55,013 nt of DNA from Candidatus Gastranaerophilales bacterium (GTDB lineage Bacteria; Cyanobacteriota; Vampirovibrionia; Gastranaerophilales; Gastranaerophilaceae). This document shows, one piece after another, positions 7,498-16,789 of this stretch. Position 1 is the stretch's first letter. Each line of letters begins with the position of its first letter. Position numbers and translations under genes: made by a program. Location of the stretch: NCBI GenBank assembly GCA_944324315.1, contig CALUVW010000013.1, forward strand, positions 1-55,013, in the 5' to 3' direction. Below the pieces are notes generated by a model that was not told the origin of the DNA, ran no database searches, and saw only the letters and a program-made list of their open reading frames with translations.

Positions 7498-8865
7498 ATG
7501 CAAGAGACAGGTAATACGATTTTTAACTTATTTATAATTGCTTTCTTATTATTTTCAAACGGTTTTTTTGTCGCTTCAGAATTTGCAATGGTAAAGGTTA
7601 GAAAAACCCGCATAGAACAGCTTGTAAATGAGGGAAACTTTAATGCCAAAATTGCTCTTGAAGCTTTAAAAGATTTGGACAAATTCATAGCTGCTGTTCA
7701 ACTCGGTGTAACAATCTCAAGTATCGGATTAGGATGGGTTGGGGAAGGAACACTTGCTCATATTATTGAACCCGTGTTTGCGTTTTTACCGGGAATAGGG
7801 AAAAATATCGCAACACATACAGCATCTGTTTCAATAGCATTTGCACTTATTACATTTTTCCATGTTGTCCTCGGAGAACTCATCCCAAAATCAATTGCAC
7901 TTGAATATACTGAAAAGACTGCTCTGTGGGTTGCAAGACCAATGCAGTTTTTAACATTCATATTTAATCCGTTTATCTGGCTTTTAAACGGGTTCGGCAA
8001 TTTTGTATTAAAAGCAATGAATATTCCTCATTCTCATAAGGGATCGCTTGTACATTCAACTGAAGAACTTGACATGCTTGTAAATGCAAGTTATGACGGC
8101 GGAGTTTTAAACGAAACAGAAAAAGATATGCTCCATAATGTGTTTAAATTTTCTGACTTAACAGCAAAACAGGTTATGGTGCCACGTACTGATATGGTTT
8201 GTATTCCTGTTGACATGCCTATGGAAGAATTAAACAAACTTGCGGCAGAAAATCAGTATACCAGATACCCTGTATATGAAGAAGATATTGATCATATTAT
8301 AGGTCTTGTCCACGTAAAAGATTTATATTCTCTATCTATAAAAGATGAAGTTTGTCCGATATCAAAAATTTTACGGGAAGTATTGCTTGTTCCGGAAACA
8401 ATCACAATGGACAATCTTGTTTTGGAATTTAAAAAACGCAAAGGCCAGATGGCAATTGTTGTTGATGAATTCGGAGGAACATCAGGACTTGTTACACTGG
8501 AAGATGTTATAGAAGAGATATTCGGCGATGTTCAGGATGAATTTGACGAAGAAGAGGAAGAAGAAAGCGAAATTAAAGAAATTGCTCCGAATACTTATCT
8601 TGCAAATGCGATTACAAGATTGGATGAGTTTGCTGAATTCTTTAACATTGATGAAAAAGAAATTGACGACGAAGATATTGATACAATCGGCGGCCTTGTT
8701 GTAAAACAGCTCGGGCGTCTGGCTGAAGTTAACGACACCGTTAAACTTCATAATTTAACGTTTATTGTAAAAGAAGTAGACGGCGCAAGAATAACAAGGC
8801 TTGAAATTATAAAATCAGAGGATGAACCTGCTGATGTCGAAAAAGAGGAGGATAAAAATGTCTAA
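7498..8865 (+). CDS. CNNM/CorC-type membrane protein with CBS pair (TlyC/YfjD family)
   Basis: 455 residues. The N-terminal DUF21 (CNNM) transmembrane domain covers about 1-190 with four hydrophobic segments (for example LFIIAFLLFSNGFFVASEF). It is followed by two CBS repeats (about 215-340: VMVPRTDMVCI and GQMAIVVDEFGGTSGLVTLED) and the CorC/HlyC C-terminal domain (about 360-440). An acidic stretch, DEEEEEESE, links them. The family is tied to magnesium/cobalt efflux; older names call it hemolysin C. Translation likely starts at ATG 7498. The stop overlaps the ATG of prepilin 3 by 8 bases, so the two may be translationally coupled. Confidence 0.88.
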   Translation: MQETGNTIFNLFIIAFLLFSNGFFVASEFAMVKVRKTRIEQLVNEGNFNAKIALEALKDLDKFIAAVQLGVTISSIGLGWVGEGTLAHIIEPVFAFLPGIGKNIATHTASVSIAFALITFFHVVLGELIPKSIALEYTEKTALWVARPMQFLTFIFNPFIWLLNGFGNFVLKAMNIPHSHKGSLVHSTEELDMLVNASYDGGVLNETEKDMLHNVFKFSDLTAKQVMVPRTDMVCIPVDMPMEELNKLAAENQYTRYPVYEEDIDHIIGLVHVKDLYSLSIKDEVCPISKILREVLLVPETITMDNLVLEFKKRKGQMAIVVDEFGGTSGLVTLEDVIEEIFGDVQDEFDEEEEEESEIKEIAPNTYLANAITRLDEFAEFFNIDEKEIDDEDIDTIGGLVVKQLGRLAEVNDTVKLHNLTFIVKEVDGARITRLEIIKSEDEPADVEKEEDKNV

Positions 8866-9599
8866 ACTGGATAAGAAGCTGAACCCCCCCCCCCGAAGCT
8901 CTGCTTTTAATCAAAAGAATTAAGGCTTTCACCTTAGCTGAAATGTTAATTACACTTGGAATTATAGGAGTTATTGCTGCAATTACTTTACCAATTGTAA
9001 TTACTAATTATCAAAAACAAGAAACAGTTAACAGATTAAAAAAAATATATTCAACAATTAATCAGGCACTTCTAATATCCCAATCAGAAAACGGTAATTT
9101 TACAGAATGGGGAATTGCTTCAGAAGAAGCTGACTGGGACAAATATCAGGATAAACTTTCTAGCATTGTTAAGCAAAACATAATTCCTTACCTTAAGATA
9201 TTAAAAGACTGTGAGTATGACAAGTGTAAAGATGCTGCAACCACAACATTTAAAGATGGTACAATAAGCAAATGGTATGGTACTCGTACCCATTATGTCG
9301 TCTATCTAACTGACGGCTCTAGAATACTATTTTTTATCGATAACTCTAATAACGCTGACGGAACTAACATGTGGCATGACCTTGCAATGATGCTGGATAT
9401 AAATGGGGATAGCAAACCAAACCTTATGGGCAGAGATGTTTTCTATTTATTTTTACATTCGAATAATAATAAAGTTAATATGTTCGGAATAGGGAACTCA
9501 AGAGAAACACTAAAGTCGAAATGTGAAAGCTATGGAAATGTTTGCGGAGCTCTAATACAAACAGACGGATGGCAAATAAAAGATGATTACCCGTGGTAA
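8858..9599 (+). CDS. Phase-variable prepilin-like protein 3 (frame broken at C11)
   Basis: A ribosome binding site (GAGGAGGATAAAA) and ATG 8858 lie within the end of the CBS protein gene. The reading MSKLDKKLN enters a run of 11 C (8884-8894) and then stops at TAA 8921. With 10 C (or 13) it continues as PPPEALLLIKRIKA^FTLAEMLITLGII, a 23-residue leader, and on to the stop at 9599. The mature part is about 215 residues, with LDINGDSKPN-x2-G-x-D and the terminal GWQIKDDYPW motif shared with prepilins 2, 4, 6 and 8. It is the only one of the eight needing one base fewer rather than one more. No start codon with a ribosome site exists after the run, so expression depends on the run. Confidence 0.82.
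8877..8896 (+). repeat. AGCT-C11-GA element (prepilin 3)
   Basis: AGCT, GAA, C11 at 8884-8894, GA. The spacer is 3 bases, not 8, so this is the most diverged of the nine and the only run of 11. Confidence 0.75.
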
Positions 9600-9770
9600 A
9601 AATTAAACTATTTTCCATGGCACACACGGTCAAAGTCTTAAATTTTGTCTGTTGCATTCCTACACAATCTTTAGAAATTTAGAAACATTTCCACCTTTTA
9701 AACGATGTTGTAAATCCCTTATTGTATAGAATAGATATGTAAACTGTTTGAACAATATTTGGGAAGTTTA

Positions 9771-10598
9771 ATGACTCAGAGTTTTGATTTTTCGTCATAC
9801 AACAGCATAAAAAGACTTTCGGAAGAGGAACTTACAGCTCTATGGCATGAATATCTTAAAGATAAAACAAATAAAAATGCCAGAGACACTTTAATTGTGC
9901 AATATATTTATCTTATAAGATACGTTGTAGGCCGTGTAAAAGTTACACTCCCCTCAACCATATCTATTGAGGATATTGCAGGATACGGGGTTGAAGGATT
10001 AATAAATGCCATAGAAAGATACTCCCCTCAAAAAAATACACGGTTTGAAACTTATGCTCTCATTAGAATCAGAGGGGCAATTTTAGATAAAATTCGTGCA
10101 CAGGATTTCTTACCGAGAAGCGTTCGTAAAAAAATCAAAGATATTAAACAGGCTCAAGAACATTTAAAACAGGAACTCGGACGTATCCCGACAACAAATG
10201 AACTTGCCTCATATCTTGATATGGAGCCTGAAAAAGTCACACAACTGCTCTCTGAAGATACTACAATAACCTCTTTATATGATAAAAAAGGTTCTACAGA
10301 TGACAGCGTTGAAATAATTGACACAATTCAGGATACAAACAAACTCAACCCTCAAGAACAGGCTGAAGAAAAAAATGTAAAACAGGAACTTGAAAAAGCT
10401 CTTTTAAGATTGCCTGAACGTGAACGTATCATAATGGTTTTATATTATCAAGAAAACATGACAATGAAAGAAATCGGCGAAACAATAAATATGTCAGAAT
10501 CACGCGTTTGCCAGCTTCACGCACAGGCTATTATGAAGCTTAAAAATATCTTGAGTGAAAACAGATCTACAAGACTCCGCCAGAGTATCATCGCTTAG
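9771..10598 (+). CDS. fliA: FliA/WhiG-type RNA polymerase sigma factor (sigma-28)
   Basis: 275 residues from ATG 9771 (GGGAAG just upstream). Region 2 is RDTLIVQYIYLIRYVVGRV...IEDIAGYGVEGLINAIERY...FETYALIRIRGAILD; region 3 is RSVRKKIKDIKQAQEHLKQELGR; region 4 is LPERERIIMVLYYQENMTMKEIGETINMSESRVCQL. The linker region and the missing region 1.1 match FliA/SigD/WhiG, which direct late flagellar or motility promoters. With the rod genes about 4 kb away it likely drives flagellar or chemotaxis genes. No FlgM anti-sigma gene is visible. A WhiG-like regulatory role outside motility is possible. Confidence 0.88.
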   Translation: MTQSFDFSSYNSIKRLSEEELTALWHEYLKDKTNKNARDTLIVQYIYLIRYVVGRVKVTLPSTISIEDIAGYGVEGLINAIERYSPQKNTRFETYALIRIRGAILDKIRAQDFLPRSVRKKIKDIKQAQEHLKQELGRIPTTNELASYLDMEPEKVTQLLSEDTTITSLYDKKGSTDDSVEIIDTIQDTNKLNPQEQAEEKNVKQELEKALLRLPERERIIMVLYYQENMTMKEIGETINMSESRVCQLHAQAIMKLKNILSENRSTRLRQSIIA

Positions 10599-11160
10599 CT
10601 TCATATTCAAGTATTACAAAATCTATTCTGTTATCCATTCCTTTTTTATCTCTCCCAACATTATCCCTGAACGGCATATACTGCCCATACCCTAGAGAAA
10701 ACAACTGAGAAGCTGGCAATTTTGCATAAACAGTCAAATATTCAACAATATTTTCGGCCCTCATAAGTGACAATTCCCAATTTGCATCCACATCATTATT
10801 ATTAACACTTTCTGCCAGAGTATGATTTTCTATCACACAATAATTGGATAGTTTGTGAAGAAGCGCCGCAATTGTGTCTAATATACATAACGAACTCTGT
10901 TTAATTTTTGCCTCACCGTAATCAAAAAAATAGTTCTCATTAATACTTACAATAAGCCCGCGGGGAACTTTTGTATAAATAACGCCGTCTTTTAACGGTA
11001 AGCTTGCTCTAAATATATGTTCCAATTTGTCAGCCTCGGGCTGATAGGACACAGCAATATTTACGGTTGAATCAGAAAACCCCGTACAGAAAATTAATAT
11101 TATAACTAAAATTAGCAAATATATATTTTTCAAAGCCTGCCTCAGAGATATTATCCGCAA
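10588..11160 (-). CDS. OmpA/MotB C-terminal domain protein, membrane-anchored
   Basis: 190 residues. An N-terminal hydrophobic segment (about 12-28, IYLLILVIILIFCTGFS) is followed by an OmpA/MotB-type peptidoglycan-binding domain: VSINENYFFDYGEAKIKQSS, then ANWELSLMRAENIVEYL, and LFSLGYGQYMP with NRIDFVI at the end. A Cys at the end of the hydrophobic stretch could be a lipobox, but the fit is poor. The domain should bind peptidoglycan outside the inner membrane. Next to the sigma factor gene it could be a MotB relative, yet the proton-binding Asp in a clear TM helix is missing and there is no motA. Its 3' end overlaps the sigma gene by 11 bases, tail to tail. Confidence 0.75.
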   Translation of the reverse strand: MRIISLRQALKNIYLLILVIILIFCTGFSDSTVNIAVSYQPEADKLEHIFRASLPLKDGVIYTKVPRGLIVSINENYFFDYGEAKIKQSSLCILDTIAALLHKLSNYCVIENHTLAESVNNNDVDANWELSLMRAENIVEYLTVYAKLPASQLFSLGYGQYMPFRDNVGRDKKGMDNRIDFVILEYEAKR

Positions 11161-11191
11161 AATCTGCAGTCATATCCATTACCTGACAAGG

Positions 11192-12406
11192 TTACGGCTT
11201 TAAGACAGACACAACATATACGTCATTAAAACATTTATTTGCGCAATCTATAATATCTTTTGTACTCACTTGTTTTATATTTTCAACTGATCTTTCTCTA
11301 AAATCAAATCCTAATCCCATAATTCCATAATGCGCAAGTAAATTTGCCCGTTGAGAGTTTGTTTCGCTCATAAAAGCCCACTTGCCGAACAAATTATTTT
11401 TAGCATTTTCAAGTTCTTCTTCACTTACGGGAATTGTTTTAATTTTTGTAATTTCTTCATCAAAACCTTTTAAAGAAGTTTCAATATTACCAGGTTCCGT
11501 TGCAATATAGATAGAAAAATTCGCTGATAGTCTGGCAACATCGTATGAACTTCTTACAACATAAGCCAAACCTTTTTTATCCCTCAACTCCAGAAATAAA
11601 CGAGACGATAAACCGCTTGCTCCGAGTATAATATTTAAAAGCGAGATTGCCGGATAATCAGAACTATCTGCACTATTAACCATCCAGCCTTTTATAATAT
11701 GAGCCTGATTTAATTCCGGTTGGATTACCTCAGCTTCTTTTGCATGTATAAGCTCCGGTTTTTCCATAACAGGAAGTTTGGAAACGGAATCCGGCAAATC
11801 ACCAAAATGCTGCTGGAGTAAATTATTAACATTGTCAAAATCTAAATCTCCTACAAATGCTATAACTTTTTTACTGTCTGACAAAACCGTATTATACGCA
11901 TTGACAACATCTTCCTTAGAAATATTAGGTAAATTTTCAAGAATTACCGTATTTGTATAACCGTAATTATGTCCGCTGTAAATATTCTTGTAATAACTGT
12001 CTATAATTTTTGCACGCGGAGAATCCAGTTCTGCAATAATTTCTCCTCTAAGCTTTTCGCGTTCTTTTTCAAACTCTTCAAAGGTTGTATTTTTTATAAT
12101 ATCCGTAAAAATTTCCAATGCTTTTTCAAAATCTTCATTCAAGCAGACAAACTTAAATTTTACATAATCAAGTTTTAATTCCGCAGAAAATTCGATGGCA
12201 TACTTGTCTAACTCTTCAGATAGTTGACGCGCATTACGATTTTTGGTTCCTTGCATAAACAAGCGCACCATTAAAGAATACATACCGGGTTTTATCGGAT
12301 GATTATTTATCGAAAAATTAAAATAAAGCGCAACCCTCGGGGTATCAGGGGTTCTTTCATACGCAACTTCTATATTATTACTTAATTTAACAAATTTTGT
12401 ATCCAT
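11192..12406 (-). CDS. M16 (insulinase) family protein lacking the HxxEH zinc site
   Basis: 404 residues from ATG 12406 (AGAGGTGAG upstream; an earlier in-frame start has none). The M16 fold is recognisable: an N-terminal beta-rich half, the second half around residues 175-350, and the LRDKKGLAYVVRSSY motif of the C-terminal domain. Where active members have HFLEH, this one has YSLMVR (about residues 43-48), and the distal Glu context is also changed, so no zinc can be bound in the usual way. In this family, inactive chains pair with an active M16 protease; no active partner is in the window. A scaffold or partner role is inferred. It is followed by the OmpA-like gene on the same strand, 31 bases away. 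Confidence 0.82.
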   Translation of the reverse strand: MDTKFVKLSNNIEVAYERTPDTPRVALYFNFSINNHPIKPGMYSLMVRLFMQGTKNRNARQLSEELDKYAIEFSAELKLDYVKFKFVCLNEDFEKALEIFTDIIKNTTFEEFEKEREKLRGEIIAELDSPRAKIIDSYYKNIYSGHNYGYTNTVILENLPNISKEDVVNAYNTVLSDSKKVIAFVGDLDFDNVNNLLQQHFGDLPDSVSKLPVMEKPELIHAKEAEVIQPELNQAHIIKGWMVNSADSSDYPAISLLNIILGASGLSSRLFLELRDKKGLAYVVRSSYDVARLSANFSIYIATEPGNIETSLKGFDEEITKIKTIPVSEEELENAKNNLFGKWAFMSETNSQRANLLAHYGIMGLGFDFRERSVENIKQVSTKDIIDCANKCFNDVYVVSVLKP

Positions 12407-12510
12407 AAAACTCACCTCTGCTGTGAATATTAACACAATTAGTAAAAAAATACAAATCTTACATATACTTTAGTCTTATGTTTTTGTTATAATTAAATAC
12501 AGAGGTAACG

Positions 12511-13128
12511 ATGAAAAAAGGACTTTTTATAACATTTGAAGGCCCCGACGGCTGCGGCAAAACCACACAGATGAATCTGCTTGCTGAATATTTAAAAAAT
12601 TCAGGCAAAGAAGTATTACTTACAAGAGAACCCGGAGGGAAAGGGCTTGGAGAAAAGGTTCGAGAAATATTGCTAAATTACGAAGGTCCTGTATCTGACA
12701 GATGTGAATCTTTTTTATTTCTGGCAGATAGAGCTCAGAACATAGATATTATTGTTAACCCTGCGGTTGAAGAAGGTAAAATCGTACTATGTGACAGACA
12801 TATAGATTCAACGGTTGCATATCAGGGATATGGCAGAGGACTCAACATACAAAGAATAAATATGCTGAATGATATTGCAACAAATGGTAAAAAGCCTGAT
12901 TTAACTTTTGTTTTTGATATTGATGTAGAAACTTCAATGAAACGTGTAGGAAAAGATAAAGACAGGCTGGAAAGTGCAGGTATTGAATTTCATAACCGCG
13001 TTAGAAACGGTTATCTTGAACTGGCAAAACAAGAACCTCAAAGAATTAAGGTTCTTGATGCATCAAAAACAATAGATGAAATTCACAATAATGTCATTAA
13101 TATTATAGAAAAAACAATTAATGGTTAA
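12511..13128 (+). CDS. tmk: Thymidylate kinase
   Basis: 205 residues. The P-loop FEGPDGCGKTTQ (8-19), the DR(H/Y) motif CDRHIDSTVAYQGYGRGL (about 95-112) and a LID segment with KRVGKDKDRLE are as in bacterial TMP kinases, which phosphorylate dTMP to dTDP for DNA synthesis. Length is typical. An AGAGG ribosome site precedes the ATG, and a TATAAT hexamer at 12488-12493 gives a likely promoter. It is followed after 9 bases by the convergent prepilin 4 gene. Confidence 0.94.
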   Translation: MKKGLFITFEGPDGCGKTTQMNLLAEYLKNSGKEVLLTREPGGKGLGEKVREILLNYEGPVSDRCESFLFLADRAQNIDIIVNPAVEEGKIVLCDRHIDSTVAYQGYGRGLNIQRINMLNDIATNGKKPDLTFVFDIDVETSMKRVGKDKDRLESAGIEFHNRVRNGYLELAKQEPQRIKVLDASKTIDEIHNNVINIIEKTING

Positions 13129-13137
13129 ATATCTATT

Positions 13138-13871
13138 TTACCTGTAACGTACCTTAACCGGATAATCATCAGGAATTTTCCAGCCGTTCATCTGAATCCA
13201 CCTTGAGCAATAAGGTCTCCACCCCTGTTTTTTGTTACATCCATATCCGCTGTTAGTTTTTAAATTATCCATAGAGCCGTCCCAGTTGAAGGCAAAAGTT
13301 TCGAAACCTTTACTATCTGCACTCATAAAAAATATCCACGCACACCGCCCACTGTAATTATCTATGTTATTTTTTCCAAATTCTATGCATTTTTCCGGAT
13401 CTCCCGGGAAAAATATCCAGTCTCTATTATTTCCATTTGTTTTGAAAGCACTGCCGTCACTCAGATAATATGTTGTTATACCATCAATTTGCTTGGTTTT
13501 TATAATATTTAAGTGTGGTGCCAGATACTTTTCAAACCACTCCTTTTTAAGAGCATCAGTATTGTCGGCAGAACTCGAAATATTTTCAAACCACAGACTT
13601 TTATCTCCATATTCAAGTTCTGCCATCTTAATTGCCTGATTCATAGACGAGTAAAATTTCTGCAAACGGGTAACAACTACCTGTTTATCGTAATTGTAAA
13701 TGAGTGTTGGTAATGTCATTGCAGCAACTACACCAATAATACCTAAAGTAATCAAAACTTCTGCTAATGTAAATGCACATGATTTTTTTTGAGTTTGACA
13801 ACCCCATAAATCCCGAAGGAAGCTTAAAGTCGCCCCCCCCCCGACTTCATAATTCTTAATACTTCTCTCAT
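13138..13871 (-). CDS. Phase-variable prepilin-like protein 4 (frame broken at G10)
   Basis: AGGAGCAAGAAT and ATG 13871 start MREVLRIMK, entering G10 (13833-13842). With 10 G the frame ends at TAA two codons past the run. With 11 G it reads on with a short linker (SGGGATLSFLRDLWGCQTQ) to the class III site SCA^FTLAEVLITLGIIGVV, a leader of about 33 residues. The run is flanked symmetrically by AAGTCG and CGACTT. The mature part is about 210 residues, Cys-rich at the end, closing with GWKIPDDYP. It is convergent with tmk. This locus has the shortest linker among the leftward genes, so it shows most plainly that the frame is meant to be continuous. Confidence 0.82.
13821..13844 (+). repeat. AGCT-8nt-C10-GA element (prepilin 4)
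   Basis: AGCT, TAAAGTCG, C10 at 13833-13842, GA. It reads as G10 in the leftward gene. Confidence 0.85.
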
Positions 13872-14019
13872 ATTCTTGCTCCTATGTTTATATATTTACC
13901 TTTTTAGTATAACATATTTTATTTGTAATTTCAACTGAAATAAAAATTAACAGAGAAATTTTTATTTACTAGCAAAAAAAATTTTTCACGATCTTTATTA
14001 CGAAAAAAGAGGTTCTATC

Positions 14020-14541
14020 GTGCCAAATATTACAAGTAACTTAAATTCATACTATCCGTCTTCTCCTTCCGAAAAACAGAAAAAGCGCATTGGCGCGACA
14101 ATTGCCGGAGGGTTAATCGGGATGAATGCTTATTATCTTCCTGTTACTAAAGATTCTTTTGTCCAACGTGCATTTGATATTACTAAAAATAAAACCCAAA
14201 ATCAGATAGCCGTTTTAGGGAAAATTGCAAAAGAAATTGAAAACAAATCGCTTTCTACAGAAGGGAAAATGATTTTACAGGAAATGAATTTATCCGAAGA
14301 TGTCGCACAAATTGCGCACAAATGTATTGAACTGGATAACAGTGTTTCAGATACATCTATGATTAAATCTTTAAAAGATAATTTTATAAGAAATTACAAT
14401 AGCTTTAAAAAAGAACCCAGCTTGATGGATAAAACATCGAATGAAGCCTTCAGAGCTGTCAAAAAAACTAAATTCAAGTGGGGTTTAGGTATCGGAGCTG
14501 CAATCGGTCTGGCATTAGGTCTAATTATAGGCAGAAATTAA
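14020..14541 (+). CDS. Hypothetical protein with C-terminal glycine-zipper membrane segment
   Basis: 173 residues from a GTG start with AGAGG upstream. The N-terminus is Ser/Pro/Asn-rich (about 1-18). A short glycine-rich hydrophobic stretch follows (about 24-40) and then a helical, charged middle. It ends with GLGIGAAIGLALGLIIGRN, a glycine-zipper type transmembrane helix. No catalytic motif is seen. It overlaps the end of the following leftward gene by 4 bases. A membrane-associated protein is the only inference supported; function unknown. Confidence 0.6.
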   Translation: MPNITSNLNSYYPSSPSEKQKKRIGATIAGGLIGMNAYYLPVTKDSFVQRAFDITKNKTQNQIAVLGKIAKEIENKSLSTEGKMILQEMNLSEDVAQIAHKCIELDNSVSDTSMIKSLKDNFIRNYNSFKKEPSLMDKTSNEAFRAVKKTKFKWGLGIGAAIGLALGLIIGRN

Positions 14542-15164
14542 TATCTAGCAAGTACTTTTGGATTATGAATTACATCAATAACATCAAAATCTCTAAAATG
14601 TGACACCGTTTTAATGTTTTCAGGATGTAATGCATTTTCCTTTGCAAGAATAGCGCCGACTATCGCCTCCAATTGAGACATTGGCATCATATTAGACGGT
14701 AAATCAAGCTGCCATTCATTTTTCAGTGTCTGCTGCAAAAATTTACAATCAGCTGGCGAACGCTCTTTATAGCAGGAATTTAGATGCAAACTCTGTCTTG
14801 TTAAATAAAGTTCAAAACGATTAATTTCTATCCCTTTTTCAACAAGAGATCTAAAATACTCGCATCCTCTTGTCGAATACCTATATGTCCATCCGTCACG
14901 ATTAGGGATAAGAGGATTTGTAGATACCAACTGATACGGCTTACCGAGGATTCTCCATTTTCCGTTAAGCATCGTCCTGTCCCAGACAAGAGAAGCACAT
15001 ATTTTTGAATATTTTAGTGACGGAAAATTATCAAAAAAGAACATTACATCATTCATTGTGTATAATTTATCAACAAGAATAATGTTGTTATCTTCATCCA
15101 TAACAGCAACACCGGAGTCCATTCCTGATGAAGCCGCAAGTGATAAGCCGACATAATAATTCAT
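14538..15164 (-). CDS. Hypothetical protein, possible RNase H-fold (DUF429-like)
   Basis: 208 residues. The N-terminus YYVGLSLAASSGMDSGVAVMDEDNNI, a strand-turn-strand with an early small-residue Gly/Ser motif, resembles the opening of RNase H/actin-fold families such as DUF429 predicted nucleases. Later PMSQLEAIVGAILAKENALH (about 160-180) looks like the late helix carrying an acidic residue. Without comparison this assignment is weak. It lies 11 bases downstream of map on the same strand, so it may be transcribed with adk-map. Confidence 0.55.
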   Translation of the reverse strand: MNYYVGLSLAASSGMDSGVAVMDEDNNIILVDKLYTMNDVMFFFDNFPSLKYSKICASLVWDRTMLNGKWRILGKPYQLVSTNPLIPNRDGWTYRYSTRGCEYFRSLVEKGIEINRFELYLTRQSLHLNSCYKERSPADCKFLQQTLKNEWQLDLPSNMMPMSQLEAIVGAILAKENALHPENIKTVSHFRDFDVIDVIHNPKVLARY

Positions 15165-15175
15165 AAAAATTCCCC

Positions 15176-15928
15176 TTACGCCATTAATTGCGTAATTATT
15201 AACGGTCCATCATCTGTTGCAAGCACTGTATGTTCAAAATGCGCTGAAGGCATTTTATCTGCAGTACTTACAGTCCATTCATCATCAGCTACAACAACTT
15301 CATCTCCACCTAAATTAAGCATAGGTTCAATTGCTATAGCATACCCCTGCTTAATCAAAGTATGATCACCTACTTTGTAATTAAACAAAAACGGTTCTTC
15401 ATGCATTTCGTGCCCGACACCGTGGCCTCCGTATTGTCTTACAATACCGAGTTTTTCTCTAACAGCAACAGCTTCTACTGCGCCTGAAATATCATCCAAG
15501 ACATTTCCCGCTTTCATTTGCGCAATTCCTGCAAAAAGAGCTTCTTCTGTAGCTTTCAATAGTCTCTGGCATTCATCGGAAATTTTTCCGACAGGATAAG
15601 TCCATGCGCCGTCCCCTACCATTCCGGCATAAGTTGCACCGACATCAATGCTTATAATATCGCCTTCTTTTACCTTAACATCTTCATGCGGAATACCATG
15701 AACAACCTGTTCATTAATAGAGGCGCAAATAGAACCCGGGAAACCGTTATATCCTAAAAATGTAGGTATTGCACGTTCTTTTCTTATAATATCATGGGCA
15801 ATACTATCTAATTCTTTTGTGCTTATGCCGGGTTCTATAACTTCTCTCATCTTTTGATGAACAAGAGCTACAATATGCCCCGCATGACGCATTCTTTTAA
15901 TTTCATCACGGGACTTTCTGTTAATCAT
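15176..15928 (-). CDS. map: Type I methionine aminopeptidase
   Basis: 250 residues. Metal ligands are in their usual blocks: SIDVGATYAGMVGDGAW (two Asp), GGHGVGHEMHEEPF (His), IAIEPMLNLGG (Glu) and HFEHTVLATDDGP. The enzyme removes the N-terminal Met from new proteins in the cytoplasm. Length is that of the minimal type Ia form without an N-terminal zinc extension. Its ATG overlaps the adk stop in the 4-base ATGA arrangement, indicating translational coupling. This adk-map pair is a widespread conserved order, here without infA or secY next to it. Confidence 0.95.
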   Translation of the reverse strand: MINRKSRDEIKRMRHAGHIVALVHQKMREVIEPGISTKELDSIAHDIIRKERAIPTFLGYNGFPGSICASINEQVVHGIPHEDVKVKEGDIISIDVGATYAGMVGDGAWTYPVGKISDECQRLLKATEEALFAGIAQMKAGNVLDDISGAVEAVAVREKLGIVRQYGGHGVGHEMHEEPFLFNYKVGDHTLIKQGYAIAIEPMLNLGGDEVVVADDEWTVSTADKMPSAHFEHTVLATDDGPLIITQLMA

Positions 15929-16584
15929 TTAATTACCTCTAATAATCTTTCCCAAACTTCGTCAATTGTACCGTTTGCGTTGATTGATTTTAAAACACCT
16001 TTTTTAGTATAGTAGTCAATTAACGGAGCTGTTTCTTTATTATATGTATCAAACCTCGATTGAGCGACTTCTCTGGTGTCATCTTTACGCTGAGTAAGTT
16101 CAGCACCGTCTTTATCGCAATGACCTTCAACCTTAGGCGGTTTAAATTCAAGGTTGTAAATTTCTCCACAAACAGGGCATGAACGGCGGTTAACAATTCT
16201 TTCAACAAGAATACTTGTATCAATATCAAAATAAACCGCAATAAATTTTGTATCAATACCATTGTCGATTTCTGCATTCATTTTTTCAAGCTGTTCAGCT
16301 TGCTCAACGCTTCTCGGGAAACCGTCCAGAATATAACCGTTTTTACAATCATCTTGAGAAAGTCTGTTTTTAATAATTCTTGTAACAAGTTCAACAGGAA
16401 CAAGCTGCCCTTTGTCAATATAAGCTTTAGCTTCTTTTCCTGCTTCTGTTTCGTTTTTAATTTCCGCTCTCAACAAAGATCCAGTATCAACATGCGGGAA
16501 ATTAAGATATTCTGCAAGTCTGTTAGTCTGTGTACCTTTACCGCAAGCAGGCGGTCCTAAAAAAATCAATTCTTTTTTACTCAT
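15925..16584 (-). CDS. adk: Adenylate kinase
   Basis: 219 residues from ATG 16584, where AAAGAGGGATTTATT provides the ribosome site; an in-frame start 44 codons upstream is not supported. P-loop GPPACGKGTQ (about 9-18), NMP-binding segment HVDTGSLLRAEI, and DGFPRSVEQAE. The LID holds SCPVCGEIY...HCDKDGAEL, a zinc site with three Cys and one Asp, as in Gram-positive-type and cyanobacterial kinases. It balances ATP, ADP and AMP. It is coupled to map by a 4-base overlap. The upstream 560 bases contain the long dispersed repeat rather than a gene. Confidence 0.95.
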   Translation of the reverse strand: MSKKELIFLGPPACGKGTQTNRLAEYLNFPHVDTGSLLRAEIKNETEAGKEAKAYIDKGQLVPVELVTRIIKNRLSQDDCKNGYILDGFPRSVEQAEQLEKMNAEIDNGIDTKFIAVYFDIDTSILVERIVNRRSCPVCGEIYNLEFKPPKVEGHCDKDGAELTQRKDDTREVAQSRFDTYNKETAPLIDYYTKKGVLKSINANGTIDEVWERLLEVIK

Positions 16585-16789
16585 AATAAATCCCTCTTTT
16601 CTACTTATGGTTTTATAATACATCAAGAATGATTTTAATTCAATTACATAATCAATAATATCGGAATCAAAACAATCTACTAAAGATACTTTGTTGGTAC
16701 TTTCTTGTGCCGACAAGCGGATTGCGAGCCGAGGCTGGAGTGGTGTATGCGTTAAATGCCGAATTATTTTTTTATTTTTTTATTATTCA

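Noticed and set aside
8482-8751. Antisense frames inside the CBS protein gene and other long genes
   Set aside because: They are shadows of strongly supported genes on the other strand, have no ribosome sites, and show no domain.
16585-16716. N-terminal extension of adenylate kinase by 44 residues
   Set aside because: A strong ribosome site lies directly before the ATG at 16584 and the P-loop then has its normal position; the extension has no similarity to kinases. The same reasoning was used for pheS, rplK, flgC and the M16 gene.
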